A stretch of DNA of 51,058 nt from Lysobacterales bacterium (GTDB lineage: Bacteria > Pseudomonadota > Gammaproteobacteria > Xanthomonadales > Xanthomonadaceae), in contig JAEKKX010000023.1 in NCBI GenBank assembly GCA_019510125.1, positions 1 to 51,058 of the forward strand, written 5' to 3'. The notes under the pieces were generated by a model, which worked only from the letters and a program-made list of their open reading frames with translations, ran no database searches and had not been told where the DNA came from. Shown piece by piece: positions 41,329 to 47,642 of the stretch (positions are counted from its first letter, which is position 1; every line of letters begins with the position of its first letter). A program made the position numbers and the translations under genes.

Positions 41329-42050
41329 CAAATCGACCCCTGTTTCATGCGCTTGGACAACGCCTCGGCGCTTTCCTTGCGCTCGCTGTACCGATCCACC
41401 AGATACGGGGCCGCGTCGCGCGTGAGCAGCGTGAACTTCATCAGTTCTTCCATCACGTCCACCACGCGGTCGTAGTAGGCCGAGGGCTTCATGCGTCCGG
41501 TCTCGTCGAACTCCTGGTACGCCTTGGCGACCGAGGACTGGTTCGGGATGGTCAGCATCCGCATCCAGCGGCCCAGCACGCGCATCTGGTTGACGGCGTT
41601 GAATGACTGCGAGCCGCCCGATACCTGCATCACCGCCAGCGTCTTGCCCTGGGTCGGGCGCACCGCGCCGACCGACAGCGGAATCCAGTCGATTTGGGTC
41701 TTCATCAGGCCGGTCATCGCGCCGTGGCGCTCCGGCGAACTCCACACCATGCCCTCGGCCCATTGCACCAGTTCGTGCAGTTCCTTGACCTTCGGGTGAT
41801 CGCCCGGCGCATCGTCCACCAGAGGCAGCGCGGACGGATTGAACAATCGGGTCTCGCCGCCCAGCGCCCGCAGGATGCGTGCGGCTTCTTCGGCTGCGAG
41901 GCGGCTGAACGAGCGTTCGCGCAGCGAACCATAGAGCAGCAGGAAGCGCGGCGCGTGCGTGGCCCGTGCCGGCGCGAACAGGTGTTCGGTGTCCGGTTGC
42001 TGGAACAGCGCCGTGTCGATGTTCGGCAGGTCGAGACGGGATTCAGACAC
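41328..42050 (-). CDS. arsH: Organoarsenical oxidase/flavoprotein ArsH
   Basis: A 240-residue NADPH-dependent FMN reductase-fold protein. The FMN-binding [10 protein letters not shown] is near residue 40, followed by [10 protein letters not shown] and V-S-G-G-S-Q-S-F-N, all typical of ArsH. In related bacteria ArsH oxidises trivalent methylated or aromatic arsenicals. It overlaps the upstream arsC by 8 bp and chrA by 1 bp. Confidence 0.95.
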   Translation of the reverse strand: MSESRLDLPNIDTALFQQPDTEHLFAPARATHAPRFLLLYGSLRERSFSRLAAEEAARILRALGGETRLFNPSALPLVDDAPGDHPKVKELHELVQWAEGMVWSSPERHGAMTGLMKTQIDWIPLSVGAVRPTQGKTLAVMQVSGGSQSFNAVNQMRVLGRWMRMLTIPNQSSVAKAYQEFDETGRMKPSAYYDRVVDVMEELMKFTLLTRDAAPYLVDRYSERKESAEALSKRMKQGSI

Positions 42051-42465
42051 GGCGGCCGTCCTGATCGACCACCGGCTCGCCGTCTTCCTTGTTGAACGCG
42101 CCGCGCTGCGGCTGCGGCAGCAGATCGAGCACGGCTTCCGAGGGCCGACACAGTTTCGTGCCCAGCGGCGTGACCACGATTGGCCGGTTGATGAGAATGG
42201 GATGCTGGAGCATGAAACCGATCAGGTCGTCATCGCTCCACTTCGGATTGCCCAGTTCAAGTTCGGCATAGGGTGTGCCTTTCTCGCGCAGCACAGCGCG
42301 CACCGGCACGCCCATTGCGGCGATCAACGCCTGGAGCGTGTCGCGGTCGGGCGGCGTTTTCAGGTACTCGATGATGGTCGGTTCTTCGCCGCTGTTGCGG
42401 ATCAGTCCGAGCACGTTGCGCGAGGTGCCGCAGGCGGGGTTGTGGTAGATCGTGATGGTGCTCAT
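42043..42465 (-). CDS. arsC: Glutaredoxin-dependent arsenate reductase ArsC
   Basis: A 140-residue reductase of the E. coli R773 type. [12 protein letters not shown] places the catalytic Cys at residue 12 with the His and Arg at family positions. It reduces arsenate to arsenite using glutathione and glutaredoxin. The ATG is that of M-S-T-I-T, with AAGG upstream; an in-frame extension to 42531 lacks support. The operon also encodes an unrelated arsenate reductase. Confidence 0.94.
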   Translation of the reverse strand: MSTITIYHNPACGTSRNVLGLIRNSGEEPTIIEYLKTPPDRDTLQALIAAMGVPVRAVLREKGTPYAELELGNPKWSDDDLIGFMLQHPILINRPIVVTPLGTKLCRPSEAVLDLLPQPQRGAFNKEDGEPVVDQDGRRV

Positions 42466-42481
42466 GGGATGACCTTGAAGA

Positions 42482-43558
42482 TTATGAAGCGATCGCGCGG
42501 CGTTCGTACCAGCCACGCGAGCGGTTAACAACGCGCACCACCAGCAGCATCACCGGCACCTCGATGAGCACGCCGACCACTGTTGCGAGTGCTGCGCCGG
42601 AATGGAAGCCGAATAGGCTGATGGCGGCAGCCACGGCCAGCTCGAAGAAATTGGATGCGCCGATCAGTGCCGAGGGGCCGGCGATGCTGTGCTTCTCGCC
42701 TACCTTGCGGTTGAGCCAGTACGCCAGCCCGGAGTTGAAGAACACTTGGATCAGAATGGGTACAGCCAGCATGGCAATCACCAGCGGTTGACGCAGGATG
42801 GCTTCGCCCTGGAACGCGAACAGCAACACCAGCGTCAGCAGCAGCGCCGCGATCGACAACGGGCCGATGCGTTCCAGTGTCCGATCGAACACGGCTTGGC
42901 CCCGGCGCAGCAGCGCACGACGCCAGAGCTGCGCGAGGATGACCGGGATGACGATGTAGAGCACCACCGATACCAGCAGCGTGTCCCACGGCACCGTAAT
43001 GGCCGACAGGCCCAGCAGCAGGCCGACGATCGGCGCGAAGGCAAACACCATGATGGTGTCGTTCAAGGCCACCTGTGAGAGCGTGAACACCGGATCGCCG
43101 CCGGTCAGCCGGCTCCAGACGAACACCATTGCGGTACATGGGGCAGCGGCCAGCAGGATCAGGCCGGCGATATAGCTATCGAGCTGGTCATCCGGCAGCC
43201 AGTCGGCAAAGACCTGACGAATGAAGATCCACGCCAGCAGCGCCATCGAGAACGGCTTGACCGCCCAGTTCACGAACAACGTGACGCCGATGCCGCGCCA
43301 GTGCTGCTTGACCTGGCCGAGCGCGCCGAAGTCCACTTTCAGTAGCATCGGCACGATCATCACCCAGATCAGCGCGCCGACCGGCAGGTTGACCTGGGCG
43401 ATCTCCATGCGGCCGATGGCCTGGAACACCCCCGGCGCGAACTGGCCGAGCGCGATGCCGGCAACGATGCACACCGCCACCCACACCGTCAGGTAACGCT
43501 CGAAGCCGCTCATGGCGGAGGTTGCCGGCGCGGGGCCGGCGGTATCGGTTGCGGTCAT
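42482..43558 (-). CDS. acr3: Arsenite efflux permease Acr3
   Basis: A 358-residue Acr3-type arsenite exporter with about ten helices. The conserved Cys is seen in A-A-P-C-T-A-M-V-F-V-W (helix 4), followed by N-D-T-I-M-V-F-A-F and later G-A-S-N-F-F-E-L-A. It exports arsenite using the proton-motive force. GAGG precedes the ATG; a longer frame is not needed. Such genes are often also labelled arsB. Confidence 0.95.
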   Translation of the reverse strand: MTATDTAGPAPATSAMSGFERYLTVWVAVCIVAGIALGQFAPGVFQAIGRMEIAQVNLPVGALIWVMIVPMLLKVDFGALGQVKQHWRGIGVTLFVNWAVKPFSMALLAWIFIRQVFADWLPDDQLDSYIAGLILLAAAPCTAMVFVWSRLTGGDPVFTLSQVALNDTIMVFAFAPIVGLLLGLSAITVPWDTLLVSVVLYIVIPVILAQLWRRALLRRGQAVFDRTLERIGPLSIAALLLTLVLLFAFQGEAILRQPLVIAMLAVPILIQVFFNSGLAYWLNRKVGEKHSIAGPSALIGASNFFELAVAAAISLFGFHSGAALATVVGVLIEVPVMLLVVRVVNRSRGWYERRAIAS

Positions 43559-43568
43559 CGGGTGAGCC

Positions 43569-44057
43569 TCACTGGCGGCCAATGTCGCGCAGCTCGCGCT
43601 GCAACGACATGGCATCGAGACGCTGCAATGGCAGCGACAGGAACAGCTCGATGCGCCGACGCAGCGTGATCGCCGCATCGAAGAACGCTTTGCGCTGCTG
43701 CTCATCGGTGCCTTCGACCGCGGCCGGATCAGGCACGCCCCAATGGGCCGACACGGGCTTGCCCGGCCACAGCGGACACGCCTCGCCGGCGGCGTTGTCG
43801 CAGACGGTGAAGATGAAGTCGAACACCGGCGCGTCGGGCTTCACGAACTCGTCCCAGCTCTTGCTGCGGTAGCCGCTTGTCGGCAGGCGCAGCCGCTCCA
43901 GCGTGGCAAGCGCCAGCGGGTGCACCTCGCCCTTTGGGTGACTGCCGGCGGAATAGGCATGGAAGCGACCTTGGCCTAGCTCGTTGAGCAAGCCTTCGGC
44001 AAGGATGGAGCGGGCAGAGTTGCCCGTGCAGATGAACAAGGCGTTGTAGGTGGTCAT
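43569..44057 (-). CDS. arsC: Thioredoxin-type arsenate reductase (LMW phosphatase fold)
   Basis: A 162-residue arsenate reductase. The P-loop C-T-G-N-S-A-R-S has the nucleophile Cys10 and Arg16 (C-x5-R), and the downstream Cys86 and Cys94 fit the relay used by pI258-type enzymes. The catalytic Asp lies in the D-P motif of V-P-D-P-A-A-V-E-G. It lies between arsR and acr3 with gaps of 4 and 10 bp. It is the second, structurally unrelated arsenate reductase in the operon. Confidence 0.93.
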   Translation of the reverse strand: MTTYNALFICTGNSARSILAEGLLNELGQGRFHAYSAGSHPKGEVHPLALATLERLRLPTSGYRSKSWDEFVKPDAPVFDFIFTVCDNAAGEACPLWPGKPVSAHWGVPDPAAVEGTDEQQRKAFFDAAITLRRRIELFLSLPLQRLDAMSLQRELRDIGRQ

Positions 44058-44061
44058 GGCG

Positions 44062-44388
44062 TCAGCAGTCGCAGGGGGTGGTCGTGTCGGAAACCTCGCA
44101 GACACCGCCTTGGCAGCAGTGCTCGGTCATGTAGCCGAGCAAACCGTTCATCCGGGCGAAGTCGGCGCGGTAGATCAGATTGCGGCCCTGCTGCTCGATG
44201 GTGACGAGGCCGGCATGGGCCAATTCCTTCAAGTGGAAGGACAGGGAGTTACGGGCCACGGCGAGCTGGTCGGCAAGGACGCTGGGCGTCAGTCCTTCGG
44301 GGCCGGCGACCACCAGGGCGCGGAATACGCGCAGCCGCTGGGTGTGAGCCAAGGCGCCGAGGGCGGAAACGGCTTGATCTTCATTCAT
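44062..44388 (-). CDS. arsR: ArsR-family arsenic-responsive repressor
   Basis: A 108-residue winged-helix repressor. The recognition helix region reads L-A-V-A-R-N-S-L-S-F-H-L-K-E-L. The E. coli-type C-V-C in the DNA-binding helix is missing; instead Cys91, Cys92 and Cys97 cluster after the dimer helix (E-H-C-C-Q-G-G-V-C), similar in layout to the ArsR of Acidithiobacillus ferrooxidans. The ATG at 44388 lies directly beside the operator. First gene of the leftward ars-chrA operon. Confidence 0.94.
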   Translation of the reverse strand: MNEDQAVSALGALAHTQRLRVFRALVVAGPEGLTPSVLADQLAVARNSLSFHLKELAHAGLVTIEQQGRNLIYRADFARMNGLLGYMTEHCCQGGVCEVSDTTTPCDC

Positions 44389-44425
44389 GATTCGATAATA
44401 CAACATTTATTGAATCAATGTGCAA
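44389..44425 (-). promoter_or_regulatory. ars promoter and ArsR operator
   Basis: An inverted repeat with 10-bp arms and one mismatch spans 44389-44416 (GATTCAATAA...TTATCGAATC on the minus strand). It overlaps a promoter with -35 TTGCAC (44425-44420) and -10 TTGTAT or TATTAT. The operator abuts the arsR start codon, so the predicted mRNA begins at or within a few bases of the ATG. Confidence 0.75.
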
Positions 44426-44449
44426 GCGAGTAACACACAGAGGCTCATG

Positions 44450-44471
44450 GCGTCCCGGCGTGCCGCCGTCG
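44450..44471 (+). repeat. Direct repeat flanking the arsenic/chromate block, right copy
   Basis: Matches 39981-40002 at 21 of 22 bases; see the left copy. Confidence 0.7.
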
Positions 44472-44472
44472 T

Positions 44473-44601
44473 GCTGTCGTGCTGCGCATCGAGCCTCGCT
44501 GCGCGAGTCTTGCCCCATCCGGGCTTCCATCGTTCCCTCGCCTTGCTCGGCTGACGCCTCCGGCCCGGCTCGTTGATCCGGGCCTGCGCGCTCCGCTTGC
44601 C
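44473..44601 (+). repeat. Leader repeat B, copy 1 (upstream of radC)
   Basis: A ~130-bp GC-rich non-coding segment starting GCTGTCGTGC and containing GGGCTTCCATCGTTCCCTCG and GGCTGACGCC. A diverged copy lies at 46266-46397 upstream of the DUF932 gene. Confidence 0.75.
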
Positions 44602-44633
44602 GAATGCGGGCATGTGTGGGCGGGGTTAGACGG

Positions 44634-44787
44634 TCTTGCTGTTCCCTTTCACCCTACCACGGCGTTCTCGCCGTAAAGGGCTGCGCGTGCTCGCACGCTT
44701 GCGGCCGTGGCCGTCTTCGCCCCTGTGACGGCTTGCGCTGCGCCGTGCTGGCGACGGTTCCGGGCAATTCCGCCCGAGCAACCGGAG
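44634..44787 (+). repeat. Leader repeat A, copy 1 (5' leader of radC)
   Basis: About 150 bp directly before radC that recur with roughly 80 percent identity by eye at 45425-45577. It contains the hairpin CGGCG-TTCT-CGCCG and, at 44755-44784, a two-stem hairpin (CGGTT/AACCG enclosing GGGC/GCCC) that ends at the ribosome site CCGGAG. Confidence 0.8.
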
Positions 44788-44794
44788 CACGATC

Positions 44795-45304
44795 ATGTCG
44801 CAACTGTCCATTCCTTCCTTCGATTCCCCGCTGATGCTGCGTGACTCGCACGGGCGCTACCGTCAGGCATCGGCCGACCAGATTCTCGAAGCCGCGCGCC
44901 AGGTCATTGACCAGAAGATGCAGCGCGGTGACGAGTTCACTTCGCCGGCGGCGGTCAAGGACTACTTGCGCGCCAAGCTGGCCGGTTTCGAGCACGAAGT
45001 CTTCGCGGTGCTGTTCCTCGATACGCGCCATCGGCTGATCGACTATGCCGAGATGTTCCGCGGCACGATCGACAGCGCGGAGGTTCATCCGCGCGAAGTG
45101 GTCAAGGAGGCGCTGCGGCTCAACGCGGCGGCGGTCATCATTTCGCACAATCACCCGAGCGGGAACCCCGAGCCGAGCGCGGCCGACAGGGCAATGACCT
45201 CGCAGCTTCGGCAGGCGTTGGCGCTGGTGGACGTTCGCACGTTGGATCACATCATCGTGGCGGGCGGCACCACCACGTCTTTCGCCGAACGTGGCTTGAT
45301 CTGA
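44795..45304 (+). CDS. radC: RadC-family JAB-domain protein (ICE backbone)
   Basis: A 169-residue RadC/JAB-MPN domain protein. The metal-binding signature H-N-H-P-S-G-N-P-E-P-S-A-A-D is near residues 112-125, preceded by E-V-H-P-R-E-V-V-K. It lacks the N-terminal helix-hairpin-helix part of chromosomal RadC, as usual for mobile-element copies. The biochemical role is unknown; a repair function for RadC has been disputed. Led by repeats B and A and followed by a terminator. Confidence 0.92.
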   Translation: MSQLSIPSFDSPLMLRDSHGRYRQASADQILEAARQVIDQKMQRGDEFTSPAAVKDYLRAKLAGFEHEVFAVLFLDTRHRLIDYAEMFRGTIDSAEVHPREVVKEALRLNAAAVIISHNHPSGNPEPSAADRAMTSQLRQALALVDVRTLDHIIVAGGTTTSFAERGLI

Positions 45305-45308
45305 TCGA

Positions 45309-45329
45309 GGGGGCTTCGGCCCCCTTTTT
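45309..45329 (+). terminator. Terminator of radC
   Basis: Arms GGGGGC and GCCCCC around a TTCG tetraloop, followed by TTTTT, 4 bp after the radC stop. Confidence 0.93.
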
Positions 45330-45424
45330 GCTGCGCCCGGTGGCGCAGCTCCGCCCCTCGCGGGACTGCGCGTGCTGCGCACTTGCCAAAGGCAGGTGTG
45401 GGTGTGTCTCGTTGGGGGCGGTCC

Positions 45425-45577
45425 TGCTGTGTCCCTCCACCGTATCACGGCGTTCTCGCCGTCAAAGGCTGCACGCGCCTTGCGCGCTTGCGTCCTGGCG
45501 GCCGTCTGCGACCCCTGACTGCTTGCGCTGCGCCGTGCTGACGACGGTTCCGGGCAATTCCGCCCGAGCAACCGGAG
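45425..45577 (+). repeat. Leader repeat A, copy 2
   Basis: Second copy of the radC leader, ahead of the small Cys-motif protein. The CGGCG-TTCT-CGCCG hairpin and the two-stem hairpin next to the ribosome site (45545-45574) are both conserved. Confidence 0.8.
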
Positions 45578-45583
45578 ATCGTC

Positions 45584-45970
45584 ATGAACGACAAATCGCA
45601 CGTTTCGCTTGAACAACACGTTTGCCTTGTCTGCGGTACTCGCTTCGACACCGGCGCCATCCTGCTGGATCGCCGCCTGCGCGCGAGCATGGAGCGCCAC
45701 ACGGCAACCGGCTGGGGCTTGTGCCCCGAACATCAGAAGCTGTCCGACGATGGCTTTGTCGCCCTGGTCGAGTGTGACCCGCAGCGCAGCGGCTCGCCAG
45801 CGGGCGGTGGCCGCGTGAAGCCCGAACAGGCGTACCGGACGGGCCGCCTGGCGCACCTCAAGCGCGAAGCCTTCGCACAGGTGTTCAACGTGCCGATCGC
45901 GGCCGACCAACCGTGCGTCTTCGTCGAACCCGGCGTAATCGAGCAGTTGCAGACGATGACGGCGACCTGA
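45584..45970 (+). CDS. ICE backbone protein with Cys motifs, function unknown
   Basis: A 128-residue protein. Near the start C-L-V-C-G (Cys 14 and 17) and later L-C-P-E-H could form a small zinc-binding site. The rest is a mixed alpha/beta domain without recognised motifs. The sequence fits a conserved unnamed protein of Tn4371-like elements between radC and the DUF932 gene. It has its own leader copy and terminator, so it is probably a separate transcription unit. Confidence 0.7.
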   Translation: MNDKSHVSLEQHVCLVCGTRFDTGAILLDRRLRASMERHTATGWGLCPEHQKLSDDGFVALVECDPQRSGSPAGGGRVKPEQAYRTGRLAHLKREAFAQVFNVPIAADQPCVFVEPGVIEQLQTMTAT

Positions 45971-45988
45971 TCGCACCTAGTGCCATCC

Positions 45989-46022
45989 GGTGCGCTGCCC
46001 TGCGGGGCGGCGCACCTTTTTT
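45989..46022 (+). terminator. Terminator after the small backbone protein
   Basis: Arms GGTGCGC and GCGCACC enclose an inner stem, followed by TTTTTT, 19 bp after the stop codon. Confidence 0.85.
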
Positions 46023-46265
46023 CTGCTGCGCCCTGGTGCCAATGACTTCGCGCCTGCGGCGCTGCGCGCTGGCGCTTGCACTCCAGGGGAAGTGCCAGCG
46101 GCACATCCCCGCCGCGCTTCGCTTGGCGCCCCTGCAACACCGCCGCCCCGGCTGCGCCGGCGCGGCAATACCGATGCCGCAAAGGCTGCTTGTCCACCAC
46201 AGTAGATCCGCGCTGCATCTCCACGACTGCATGGGCGTCCCCGGCCAAGAAACATGGCCGGTCGC

Positions 46266-46397
46266 GCTGTCGTGCTTCGCATCGAGCCGCCTGCGGCGTC
46301 TCGCCCCCTTCGGGCTTCCATCGTTCCCTCGCTCCGCTCGGCTGACGCCTACGGCCCGGCTTCCAGCTTCGGGCCTGCGCGCTTGCGCTTGCCGTGC
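46266..46397 (+). repeat. Leader repeat B, copy 2
   Basis: Diverged copy of 44473-44601. The shared blocks GGGCTTCCATCGTTCCCTCG and CGGCTGACGCC are unchanged. Confidence 0.75.
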
Positions 46398-46433
46398 GGT
46401 TCAGCACACAGGGACGGCCGTTGCCATGTCCAG

Positions 46434-46730
46434 CCGTCTTTCCTGACTCCATCACCTTGTCCGCGACTGTAGCCCGTGTCCGCGTGCCATCAAGGCGCGC
46501 CAGGCCGTGTCCTCGGCTGCGCCTGCGGGCCGCACCTACCTGCCGCTTTCCTCCTTGACGGCCCACGTCCGTGGGCTCCTGACCGTCGCGGGCGATGAAC
46601 TCAGGAAAGACGGTGGCAACAGGGCCAACCGGGTTCCTCGTGCCAACCGCACCGAACAGCCGAAAGGCTGGGCTCCGAATCTAGGAATCCGGTGTGCGGT
46701 TTGAACAGCAAACCCTTTTCGTCAGGAGAA
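46434..46730 (+). ncRNA. Candidate structured leader RNA upstream of DUF932 gene
   Basis: Several stems can be drawn by eye. A 13-bp perfect long-range pairing joins CCGTCTTTCCTGA (46434-46446) with TCAGGAAAGACGG (46601-46613). Inside it is the hairpin GCCCAC-GTCC-GTGGGC (46561-46576), and downstream CAGCC-GAAA-GGCTG (46657-46670) has a GNRA-type loop. The segment ends at the ribosome site of the next gene, which suggests a cis-regulatory RNA. I do not recognise a named family. Confidence 0.5.
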
Positions 46731-46735
46731 ATGCA

Positions 46736-47563
46736 ATGCAACTCGCATCCCGATTCGCTTCCCGTTCCCCGTCGCTGCGCAGCGATTACCCGCTGTCCGA
46801 CGATCAAATCCGCAAGGTCGCGCCATCCATCTTCGCGGACGCCCCGCATGAAAGCCGTTCCGAGCGGTACGCCTATATCCCGACCGCCGCCGTGCTGGCG
46901 GAACTGCGCAAGGAAGGGTTTGAACCCTTCATGGCCGCGCAAACCCGCGTGCGCCACGACGACCGCCGCGACTACACCAAACACATGCTGCGCCTGCGCC
47001 ACGCCAGCCAGATCAACGGCGCGGAAGCCAATGAAATCGTCCTGCTGAACTCGCATGACGGCACCAGCAGCTATCAGATGCTGGCCGGGATGTTCCGGTT
47101 CGTGTGCAGCAATGGCCTTGTCTGCGGCGACACCGTGGCCGATGTTCGCGTACCCCACAAAGGCGACGTGGCCGGTTCCGTCATCGAAGGCGCTTACGAA
47201 GTCTTGCGCGGCTTCAACCGCGTGCAGGAATCCCGCGATTCCATGCGCGCCATCACCTTGAACGATGGCGAATCCGAAGTGTTCGCCCGCGCCGCGCTGG
47301 CCCTCAAATACGACGACCCCGACAAGCCCGCGCCCGTCACGGAATCGCAAATCCTGATGCCGCGCCGCTTCGACGACCGCCGCCCGGACTTGTGGAGCGT
47401 GTTCAACCGCACGCAAGAGAACCTGACCCAAGGCGGCCTGCGCGGGCGCAGCGCCAACGGACGCCGCCAGCAAACCCGCCCGGTGCAGGGCATCGACCAA
47501 AACATCCGCCTCAATCGTGCGCTTTGGCTGCTGGCCGATGGCATGCGCCAGTTGAAAGCCTGA
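46736..47563 (+). CDS. DUF932 domain-containing protein (ICE backbone)
   Basis: A 275-residue protein of the DUF932 family found in plasmids, phages and ICEs. Family-typical segments are R-L-R-H-A, N-E-I-V-L-L-N-S-H-D-G-T-S-S-Y and F-R-F-V-C-S-N-G-L-V-C-G-D. The function is unknown. The ATG with AGGAG at correct spacing is preferred over an in-frame start 14 codons earlier. Preceded by a long structured leader and followed by parB after 79 bp. Confidence 0.88.
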   Translation: MQLASRFASRSPSLRSDYPLSDDQIRKVAPSIFADAPHESRSERYAYIPTAAVLAELRKEGFEPFMAAQTRVRHDDRRDYTKHMLRLRHASQINGAEANEIVLLNSHDGTSSYQMLAGMFRFVCSNGLVCGDTVADVRVPHKGDVAGSVIEGAYEVLRGFNRVQESRDSMRAITLNDGESEVFARAALALKYDDPDKPAPVTESQILMPRRFDDRRPDLWSVFNRTQENLTQGGLRGRSANGRRQQTRPVQGIDQNIRLNRALWLLADGMRQLKA

Positions 47564-47642
47564 ATCCCCACGCGGCAGGGGCAGGCAGCAGCCCTTGCCG
47601 CTTCTCTCGCTGCTGCATCCCTAACCGCAAGGAGTTATCACC

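Larger units (their letters stand above)
45971..46735 (+). other. 765-bp non-coding region before DUF932 gene
   Basis: No frame here looks like a gene. It holds a terminator (45989-46022), a low-complexity GC-rich stretch, leader repeat B copy 2 (46266-46397) and a hairpin-rich segment (46434-46730), each listed separately. AGGAG at about 46721-46725 is the ribosome site of the DUF932 gene. Confidence 0.7.

Noticed and set aside
44407-44793. CRISPR-like array suggested by repeated blocks before radC
   Set aside because: Repeats are few, long, imperfect and not regularly spaced, and no cas genes are present; they are leader duplications.
45733-46566. Open frames on both strands between the small backbone protein and DUF932 gene
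   Set aside because: They overlap terminator, repeat B and stem sequences, have no ribosome sites and have biased Arg/Ala composition; the region reads better as non-coding RNA.
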